Assembly: GCF_001037495.1 (NCBI RefSeq)
Contig: NZ_KQ089822.1
Span: 1 to 64,000 of the forward strand
Direction of reading: 5' to 3'
DNA length: 64,000 bases
From: Citrobacter sp. MGH106
GTDB taxonomy: Bacteria; Pseudomonadota; Gammaproteobacteria; Enterobacterales; Enterobacteriaceae
Below are positions 54,740 to 64,000 of the stretch, piece after piece. Each line of letters starts with the position of its first letter. Position 1 is the first letter of the stretch. The notes below the pieces were generated by a model, which saw only the letters and a program-made list of their open reading frames with translations, was not told where the DNA came from and made no database searches. The position numbers were made by a program, and so were the translations under genes.

Positions 54740-55425
54740 ATGTCGTTACTTGAACAACTGGATAAAAAAATTGCCGCTAACGGCGGACTGATTGTTTCTT
54801 GCCAACCTGTTCCTGACAGCCCGCTGGATAAACCTGAAATCGTTGCTGCCATGGCGCTGGCGGCAGAGCAGGCCGGCGCAGTGGCACTGCGTATCGAAGG
54901 TGTGGAAAACCTGCGTGCTACTCGCGCAGTGGTTTCGCTGCCGATTATTGGCATTCTTAAACGCGATCTGGATGATTCCCCGGTACGTATTACCGCTTTT
55001 TTAGAGGATGTTGATGCGCTGGTGCTGGCTGGCGCGGACATTATTGCCATTGATGGTACCGATCGTGTGCGGCCTGTACCTGTTGCAACGCTGCTGGCAC
55101 GCATCCATCAGCATCAAAGGCTGGCGATGACAGACTGCTCCTCGCTGGAAGATGGTCTGACATGCCAAAAACTCGGGGCTGAAATTATCGGTACCACGCT
55201 TTCTGGTTATACAACGGCAGAAACACCGGAAGAACCAGACCTGGCACTGGTGAAAGCGTTGAGTGATTCTGGTTGCCGGGTGATTGCTGAAGGGCGTTAC
55301 AACTCTCCTGCACAGGCTGCTGAAGCGGTGCAACATGGTGCATGGGCCGTCACGGTCGGCTCTGCCATTACCCGACTGGAACACATTTGCCAGTGGTACA
55401 TCACAGCAATGAAGAAGGCGATGTT

Positions 55426-55429
<4 letters not shown>
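54740..55429 (+). CDS. nanE: N-acetylmannosamine-6-phosphate 2-epimerase
   Basis: This 229-aa TIM-barrel enzyme converts ManNAc-6-P to GlcNAc-6-P. The N-terminal [16 protein letters not shown] and the catalytic Lys in [16 protein letters not shown] are present. The start at 54740 has AAGGGAAG upstream. It ends with ATGA overlapping nanK by 4 bp. Confidence 0.97.
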
Positions 55430-56765
<1,336 letters not shown>

Positions 56766-56788
56766 TAGGAAACAGTTGTATATGGGGG

Positions 56789-56811
56789 GCCGCAGTCTGA
56801 GCGCCTGCGGC
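56789..56811. terminator. Hairpin between nanQ and codA
   Basis: GCCGCAG and CTGCGGC pair around a 9-base loop, followed by AATATTT on the plus strand. It is a weak terminator for the nan operon, between converging genes. Confidence 0.5.
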
Positions 56812-56829
56812 AATATTTGAAACAACAAC

Positions 56830-58110
56830 CTACCGTTTAAACGTTACCGCTTCCGGCTGTGTCAGATGTAACGTTGTCTGGCTTGGTTTCGTCTCGGCAA
56901 TGACTCGCCCGTGGCGAATTGAATAACGTGCCGGCGTTTGGCGACGAACCGCATCAAACCCGTTTTCAGCAGGTAAAATCACCAGGTTAGCGGAATTTCC
57001 CACGCTCAGGCCGTAGTCCTGCAAATGCAGGGTTTTCGCGCTATGGGTAGTGACGAGGTTCAGCCCATCATTAATTTGTCCGTATCCCATCAACTGGCAC
57101 ACGTGTAATCCCATATGCAGCACTTGCAGCATATTCGCGGTTCCCAACGGATACCACGGATCGAAGACGTCATCATGACCAAAGCAGACATTGATATCCG
57201 CCTCCAGCATCTCTTTGACGCGAGTTACACCACGGCGCTTCGGATAAGTATCAAAACGCCCTTGCAGGTGAATATTCACTAGCGGATTAGCAACGAAGTT
57301 AATGCCCGACATTTTCAGCAGGCGGAAAAGGCGGGAAGCATACGCGCCGTTATAGGAGTGCATTGCCGTGGTATGGCTGGCGGTCACGTGTTCTCCCATT
57401 CCGTCGCGATGTGCCAGTGCCGCTACGGTTTCAACAAAGCGTGATTGCTCGTCATCAATTTCGTCACAGTGCACATCGATGAGTCGGTCGTACTTTTGCG
57501 CCAGGGCGAAAATTTTATGCAACGACTCAACGCCATATTCACGCGTAAACTCAAAGTGGGGGATTGCGCCAATGACGTCGGCCCCCAGACGCACGGCTTC
57601 TTCTAACAGCGCTTCACCGTTGGGGTAAGAAAGGATGCCTTCCTGCGGGAACGCAACGATTTGCAGTTCCACCCATGGCGCGACCTCTTGTTTCACCTCC
57701 AGCATGGCTTTCAGTGCCGTGAGCGTGGGGTCTGAAACATCAACGTGAGTACGAACATACTGGATGCCATTGGCCATCTGCCACTTCAGGGTCTGCATTG
57801 CGCGGGTCTTCACATCTTCGTGAGTGAGCATCGCCTTACGTTCAGCCCAGCGCTCAATACCCTCAAACAACGTACCCGACAGGTTCCAGTTTGGTTCACC
57901 TGCGGTTTGCGTGGTGTCCAGATGGATATGCGGCTCAACGAACGGCGGAATGGCCAGACCGCCTTCAGCATCAAGAACTTCACTCTGCGGTAAAGATGCA
58001 GCGTCCTGAGGTTCAATACGGCTAAAACGCCCGTTTTCAATGGTGAGTTGCCACAATCCTTCGCGTCCTTGTAAACGCGCCTGACGAATGGTGAGGGTAT
58101 TATTCTGCAT
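56830..58110 (-). CDS. codA: Cytosine deaminase
   Basis: This 426-aa iron-dependent amidohydrolase deaminates cytosine to uracil. Metal ligands are in HIHLDTTQ (His61 and His63), VHCDEIDD (His near 214, catalytic Glu 217) and GHDDVFDPW (Asp near 313). It is highly similar to E. coli CodA. The start at 58110 has CGGAGG 5 bp upstream. It overlaps codB by 11 bp. Both genes lie here between the nan operon and gltD, not near lac as in E. coli K-12. Confidence 0.95.
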   Translation of the reverse strand: MQNNTLTIRQARLQGREGLWQLTIENGRFSRIEPQDAASLPQSEVLDAEGGLAIPPFVEPHIHLDTTQTAGEPNWNLSGTLFEGIERWAERKAMLTHEDVKTRAMQTLKWQMANGIQYVRTHVDVSDPTLTALKAMLEVKQEVAPWVELQIVAFPQEGILSYPNGEALLEEAVRLGADVIGAIPHFEFTREYGVESLHKIFALAQKYDRLIDVHCDEIDDEQSRFVETVAALAHRDGMGEHVTASHTTAMHSYNGAYASRLFRLLKMSGINFVANPLVNIHLQGRFDTYPKRRGVTRVKEMLEADINVCFGHDDVFDPWYPLGTANMLQVLHMGLHVCQLMGYGQINDGLNLVTTHSAKTLHLQDYGLSVGNSANLVILPAENGFDAVRRQTPARYSIRHGRVIAETKPSQTTLHLTQPEAVTFKR

Positions 58111-59350
58111 GGCTGACCTCCGGGGATTTAGCAAGGCTGCGATTGAAAAGTGGATTCAGCAGGATGTAGCTGAATACGCCGCCGAGTACGGCGTTGACCG
58201 GCACAACGCCGGGGATATAGTGTCCGGCGGCAATGCCCAGTGCAACGGACAGAATAGCCACCCAGTTTACGGGAATAAACCGCGCGTTGTTGAAATCGGC
58301 ATACCGGCGATGGTTCAACAGATAATCGGCGATAATCACCCCACCAATAGGGGGGATCGCCGCCGACAGAAAGGTCAGCCAGCCGACAAAGTTATTGTAA
58401 AGCCACAGCGCGCACAGTGTACCAATAATGCCGTTTACTACCGAAAGCGTACGGCTGGAAAGACCGGTAATATTGGCAAAACCTAAACCGGATGCGTATA
58501 ACGCGTTGTCATTAGTCGTCCAGATATTCAGGCCGAGAACCACAATTGCTGGCAGCAGCAGCCCCTGGGCGATCATCACGTCAGAGATATCCGCCTGCCC
58601 TACGGCGGCGGCGCCTGCTGCACCGAAGATAAACATTAATGAGTTGCCAAGGAAGAATGCCACCATGGCAATGAGCACCGCGCCTTTGGCATTACGGCCA
58701 AAGCGGACGAAGTCGGCGGTCAGTGTACCTGCGCTGACAAACGAGCCTACCACCAGCGCCAGTGCGGTTGAAAAATTCAGCGGCGTTTGCGGCACAATCG
58801 TTTTTAAATGATCCAAACCACCTACGTCGCTCACCGCCAGCCAGACCGAGTAGCTGCCAAGAATAACGATAGCGGGTACGGCGATGACAGATAACACCGT
58901 CAATGCCGAGATGCCAAAAAAGATGGTCATTGTCATCAACAGGCCGGAAACGGCAATCAGGATATTGACGTCAATTCCCGTCGCTTTGCCAACCGGGATG
59001 GCGAACATTGCCACGCCAACGCCAAACCAGCCCACCTGCGTACCGCCCAGTAGCATCGAGGGAAGCCAGGAACCTTTTATACCAAATGAGTAACGTGCGA
59101 GGAGGTGGGTGGATAACCCTGTTTTTGCGCCAATGTAACCGAGAAATGCAGTGTAAATACCGAGGAGGAGATTACCGAAGAGAACTGCCAGGAAGAAATC
59201 ATTATAGGAAAGACCGGTACCGAGTGTGCCTCCGGTCCACATACTTGCTGAAAAGAACGTTAACCCCAACATCACAAACGTCAGTGGAACCACGCCTTTT
59301 CGCGCCGCCAGAGGGACGGGGCCCTGGCTATAATTGTTATCTTGCGACAC
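58100..59350 (-). CDS. codB: Cytosine permease
   Basis: This 416-aa proton or sodium-coupled symporter of the NCS1 family imports cytosine. About 12 helices are predicted, with the conserved [19 protein letters not shown] and [16 protein letters not shown] segments. The start is GTG at 59350, with AAGGAGG upstream, as in E. coli. ATG 24 bases earlier lacks a ribosome site. A PurR-like box overlaps the promoter. Confidence 0.95.
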   Translation of the reverse strand: MSQDNNYSQGPVPLAARKGVVPLTFVMLGLTFFSASMWTGGTLGTGLSYNDFFLAVLFGNLLLGIYTAFLGYIGAKTGLSTHLLARYSFGIKGSWLPSMLLGGTQVGWFGVGVAMFAIPVGKATGIDVNILIAVSGLLMTMTIFFGISALTVLSVIAVPAIVILGSYSVWLAVSDVGGLDHLKTIVPQTPLNFSTALALVVGSFVSAGTLTADFVRFGRNAKGAVLIAMVAFFLGNSLMFIFGAAGAAAVGQADISDVMIAQGLLLPAIVVLGLNIWTTNDNALYASGLGFANITGLSSRTLSVVNGIIGTLCALWLYNNFVGWLTFLSAAIPPIGGVIIADYLLNHRRYADFNNARFIPVNWVAILSVALGIAAGHYIPGVVPVNAVLGGVFSYILLNPLFNRSLAKSPEVSHAE

Positions 59351-59386
59351 AACGCCTCCTTGAATTTGGACCAAAAAATCCGCCGC

Positions 59387-59414
59387 ATAATATACAGTTT
59401 CCAGAGTAAAGCAA
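59387..59414 (-). promoter_or_regulatory. codBA promoter
   Basis: On the minus strand, TTGCTT (-35) and TATTAT (-10) are spaced 16 bp apart. The start would lie about 35 bp before the codB GTG. Confidence 0.65.
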
Positions 59415-59424
59415 ACGTTTCCGT
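59409..59424. promoter_or_regulatory. PurR operator of codBA
   Basis: AAGCAAACGTTTCCGT matches the PurR consensus ACGCAAACGTTTNCNT with a perfect central GCAAACGTTT. It covers the -35 hexamer, so purine-bound PurR would exclude polymerase. codBA is PurR-regulated in E. coli. Confidence 0.85.
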
Positions 59425-59554
59425 CTAATTATTACTTTGTTTTCATTCGCGGTATTGATGTGTTGGGGGATTGATTCGGAGAGTTTTTCCCGTTGAAAAT
59501 CGTGTTGTCATGCTGGCTTACATGACAGTGCTTGATGGTATTGCGGCAGGAGTT

Positions 59555-59588
59555 TGGTATCTCATCCACGGATGCAGATGAGATACCA
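59555..59588 (-). terminator. 12-bp perfect hairpin at the gltD 3' end
   Basis: TGGTATCTCATC and GATGAGATACCA pair perfectly around a 10-base loop, starting 12 bases after the gltD stop. There is no T-run on either strand, so the role may be RNA stabilisation or processing, not intrinsic termination. Confidence 0.55.
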
Positions 59589-59600
59589 GAAGAAGCTGGA

Positions 59601-61031
<1,431 letters not shown>

Positions 61032-64000
61032 TTACTGCGCCTGCACACGCAGCTCAGCTGCGCTACGACTACGGTGACCCAACAGTGCTTTCACATCACT
61101 GGATTTTGGTTTAACCAGCGCGAATTTCGCCGAGAATGCCGGCCAGTTGGCCAGGATCTCTTCGCCGTGTGAAGAACCGGTATGCTGTACGTGTTCGGTA
61201 ATAAGCCCGCGCAGATGCTCTTCATGGATAGCCAGAGAGTCCACACTCAACACTTCGACCAGTTCAGGGTTTACGCGTTTGCGGAATTCGCCGTCTTCGT
61301 CCAGCACGTAGGCGAACCCGCCCGTCATACCCGCACCGAAGTTGACGCCTGTTTTCCCAAGAATACAGACGATGCCGCCGGTCATATATTCGCAACCGTT
61401 GTCACCAATGCCTTCTACTACGGTAATCGCGCCTGAGTTACGTACGGCGAATCGTTCACCTGCTCGACCCGCGGCGAATAAACGACCACCGGTAGCACCG
61501 TACAGACAGGTGTTGCCGATGATACTTGCTTCATGGCTACGGAAGGCAGACCCCACCGGTGGGCGCACAGCCAGCAAGCCACCCGCCATACCTTTACCGA
61601 CATAGTCATTGGCATCGCCGGTCAGATACAACTCAACGCCACCTGCGTTCCATACACCGAAGCTTTGTCCTGCAGTACCGCTGAAATGCGCTTTGATAGG
61701 ATCGGAGGCCAGCCCCTGATCGCCGTGCGTTTGTGCGATATAGCCAGACAATGATGCGCCGACAGAACGATCGGTGTTGCGGATATCGAACCAGAAAGTT
61801 TTACTCTGGCGATCATCGACAAACGGTTTCGCCTGCTGCAGTAATTGTGCGTTCAGCACGCCGTTATCAAACGGCGGGTTGTTCTCGGTGCAGAACAGCG
61901 CTTTACCCGGATGCGGCTCGGCGGTTTCCAGCAGCCGGGACAGCTCCAGTTTCTGCTGTTTGGCGGTGTATCCTTCCAGCTCGGTGAGCAGATCGGTACG
62001 GCCAATCAGGTCTACCAGGCGTTTCACGCCCAGTTGCGCCATCAGCTCTCGGGTTTCACGGGCAACAAATTCAAAGTAGTTGGTGACTTTGAACGGCAGA
62101 CCATGATAGTGATTCTTACGCAGTTTTTCGTCCTGAGTCGCCACGCCAGTTGCGCAGTTGTTCAGGTGGCAAATACGCAGATATTTACAGCCCAGCGCCA
62201 CCATCGGACCGGTACCGAAGCCGAAGCTTTCCGCTCCCAGAATTGCCGCTTTGATGATATCGACGCCAGTTTTCAGTCCGCCATCAACCTGCAAACGAAT
62301 CTTATGGCGCAGACCGTTAGCCACCAGTGCCTGTTGGGTTTCAACCAGACCCAGTTCCCACGGACAACCCGCATATTTTACTGACGAGAGTGGGCTGGCT
62401 CCGGTGCCGCCGTCATAGCCTGCGATGGTGATGAGATCCGCATACGCTTTTGCCACACCGGTAGCGATGGTGCCGACGCCAGGTTCGGAAACCAGTTTGA
62501 CGGAGATCATCGCTTTCGGGTTGACCTGTTTCAGGTCGAAAATCAGCTGCGCTAAGTCCTCGATTGAGTAGATATCGTGGTGCGGCGGCGGGGAGATCAA
62601 CGTCACGCCCGGTACCGAATAACGCAGTTTGGCGATGTACGGAGTCACTTTATCACCCGGCAACTGACCACCTTCACCCGGCTTCGCGCCCTGTGCGACT
62701 TTAATCTGAATCACATCGGCGTTAACCAGATACGCCGGGGTAACTCCGAAGCGGCCGGAAGCGACCTGCTTAATGCGTGACACCTTGTTGGTGCCGTAAC
62801 GCGCCGGATCTTCACCGCCTTCACCGGAGTTAGAGTTGCCGCCGATGCTGTTCATTGCTTCGGCCAACGCTTCGTGCGCTTCCGGACTTAATGCGCCGAT
62901 AGACATCGCTGCGGTATCAAAGCGTTTAAACAGTTCTGTTGCTGGTTCTACGTCGTTAATGCTTATGGCTTCATCACCAGGCGTGATTGCCAGCAGGTCG
63001 CGCAGCGTTGCCGCCGGGCGCTCATTTACAAGTTTTGCATATTCCTGATAGTCGCTATATTCCCCGCTTTGTACCGCCTGTTGCAGAGTACGTACCACGT
63101 CTGGGTTGTAAGCGTGGTATTCACCGCCGTGAACGTACTTCAGCAGGCCGCCCTGACTAATCGGTTTACGTGCCAGCCAGGCATGCTTGGAGAGATTCAG
63201 CAGATCCTGCTGGAAATCGGCAAATCCAGCACCGCTGATGCGACTGACTACGCCCTGGAAGCAGAGCGCAACGACGTCATCATGCAGACCAACGGCTTCA
63301 AACAGCTTAGAGCAGCGGTAAGAGGCGATCGTCGAAATGCCCATTTTGGACATGATTTTGTACAGGCCTTTGTTGATGCCGTTACGGTAGTTCTGCATCA
63401 CGGTCCGGTAATCTTTGGCTATCGCCTGCGTATCGATCAGGCGCCCCAGCGTCTCATACGCGAGGTATGGATAGACCGCCGTCGCGCCAAAGCCCAACAG
63501 GACTGCAAAGTGGTGCGGATCGCGTACGCTGGCAGTTTCAACGATGATGTTGGCGTCACAGCGCAGGCTTTGTTCTACCAGACGCGTTTGCACTGCGCCG
63601 ACCGCCATTGGTGCCGGGACTGGCAAGCGGTTTTTGGCAATGTTACGGTCGGAAAGTACCAGCAGCACCGTGCCGTTACGCACCATCTGCTCGGCCTTGT
63701 CGCACAGTGCTTTGACGGTCTCTTCAAGCGTGGTTTCAGTCACGTCAAAGGTTATGTCCAGCGTATCCGCGCGATAGTGTTCCTCTTTCATAGTGGTGAG
63801 CTGTTTGAAATCGGAGTACAGCAGGATCGGCGATTTGAAACTCAGACGGTGAGCCTGGCCTTCCGCTTCGCAGAAGACGTTCATCTCACGACCGATGCTG
63901 GTGGCCAGTGACATCACATGCGCTTCACGCAGCGGATCGATAGGCGGGTTAGTCACCTGCGCAAACTGCTGGCGGAAGTAGTCATAAATAATGCGTGGCT
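61032..64000 (-). CDS. gltB: Glutamate synthase large subunit, C-terminal part (5' end beyond window)
   Basis: This open frame runs off the right edge of the window, leaving about 988 codons of a protein near 1500 aa. The catalytic FMN domain is visible, with the 3Fe-4S cysteines in [12 protein letters not shown], the GGEDPARYG and [12 protein letters not shown] segments and a C-terminal beta-helix (GLU/alpha domain) with [13 protein letters not shown]. The N-terminal glutaminase part is outside the window. The enzyme makes two glutamates from glutamine and 2-oxoglutarate. Confidence 0.98.
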   Translation of the reverse strand, partial: PRIIYDYFRQQFAQVTNPPIDPLREAHVMSLATSIGREMNVFCEAEGQAHRLSFKSPILLYSDFKQLTTMKEEHYRADTLDITFDVTETTLEETVKALCDKAEQMVRNGTVLLVLSDRNIAKNRLPVPAPMAVGAVQTRLVEQSLRCDANIIVETASVRDPHHFAVLLGFGATAVYPYLAYETLGRLIDTQAIAKDYRTVMQNYRNGINKGLYKIMSKMGISTIASYRCSKLFEAVGLHDDVVALCFQGVVSRISGAGFADFQQDLLNLSKHAWLARKPISQGGLLKYVHGGEYHAYNPDVVRTLQQAVQSGEYSDYQEYAKLVNERPAATLRDLLAITPGDEAISINDVEPATELFKRFDTAAMSIGALSPEAHEALAEAMNSIGGNSNSGEGGEDPARYGTNKVSRIKQVASGRFGVTPAYLVNADVIQIKVAQGAKPGEGGQLPGDKVTPYIAKLRYSVPGVTLISPPPHHDIYSIEDLAQLIFDLKQVNPKAMISVKLVSEPGVGTIATGVAKAYADLITIAGYDGGTGASPLSSVKYAGCPWELGLVETQQALVANGLRHKIRLQVDGGLKTGVDIIKAAILGAESFGFGTGPMVALGCKYLRICHLNNCATGVATQDEKLRKNHYHGLPFKVTNYFEFVARETRELMAQLGVKRLVDLIGRTDLLTELEGYTAKQQKLELSRLLETAEPHPGKALFCTENNPPFDNGVLNAQLLQQAKPFVDDRQSKTFWFDIRNTDRSVGASLSGYIAQTHGDQGLASDPIKAHFSGTAGQSFGVWNAGGVELYLTGDANDYVGKGMAGGLLAVRPPVGSAFRSHEASIIGNTCLYGATGGRLFAAGRAGERFAVRNSGAITVVEGIGDNGCEYMTGGIVCILGKTGVNFGAGMTGGFAYVLDEDGEFRKRVNPELVEVLSVDSLAIHEEHLRGLITEHVQHTGSSHGEEILANWPAFSAKFALVKPKSSDVKALLGHRSRSAAELRVQAQ

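Noticed and set aside
63069-63911. A 280-codon open frame on the plus strand
   Set aside because: It lies wholly opposite gltB, has no recognisable domain or ribosome site, and is explained by the codon bias of the GC-rich gene on the other strand.

Overview
The window is a continuous stretch of enterobacterial core chromosome. Its gene order matches the region of Escherichia coli K-12 between the distal 5S gene of rrnD and gltB almost gene for gene. Three departures argue against E. coli itself and fit Citrobacter or Salmonella better. msrPQ (yedYZ) lies between yhdH and accB, a GabD-like aldehyde dehydrogenase lies between aaeB and yhcO, and a codBA operon lies between the nan operon and gltD. 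The 5S 3' end (GCCAGACAT) also fits that group. I lean towards Citrobacter, but this is inference from remembered gene orders, not a search.

Layout, left to right. 1-200: end of a 5S rRNA, its terminator and a REP element. 203-4358: the polar amino-acid ABC transporter yhdZYXW (minus strand), behind a consensus sigma-54 promoter. 4800-5021: lipoprotein yhdV. 5282-10639: the RND efflux operon acrEF and its divergent TetR repressor acrS. 10692-13198: yhdU, the adenine methyltransferase yhdJ, fis and dusB. 13559-18074: prmA, panF, yhdT, accC, accB. 18467-20071: the periplasmic methionine sulfoxide repair pair msrQ/msrP. 20189-21163: acuI (yhdH). 21389-33748 (plus strand): csrD, mreBCD, maf, rng, yhdP, tldD. 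33847-38078: aaeR and the divergent aaeXAB efflux operon. 38167-39923: aldehyde dehydrogenase and yhcO. 39980-41092: yhcN and argR. 41528-42463: mdh. 42563-45661: degS, degQ, zapG. 45854-49500 (plus): zapE, rplM-rpsI, sspAB. 49545-50912: dcuD. 51272-56765: nanR and nanATEK-yhcH. 56830-59350: codA and codB (minus). 59601-64000: gltD and the 3' two-thirds of gltB, which runs off the end.

The genes form familiar functional blocks: nitrogen and amino-acid supply (yhdWXYZ, gltBD, codBA, argR), envelope growth and stress (mreBCD, yhdP, zapG, degQS), efflux (acrEF, aaeXAB), translation and RNA (fis, dusB, prmA, rplM-rpsI, rng, csrD, sspAB) and sialic-acid catabolism (nan). Three nitrogen-related systems carry visible control sites: a sigma-54/NtrC-type promoter on yhdWXYZ, a PurR-type box on codB, and a 12-bp perfect hairpin just after gltD.

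I saw no prophage, insertion sequence, CRISPR array, toxin-antitoxin pair or obviously new multi-gene system. All long genes appear intact. The items most worth a second look are regulatory sites and the three gene-order differences. Comparisons with E. coli proteins are from memory.
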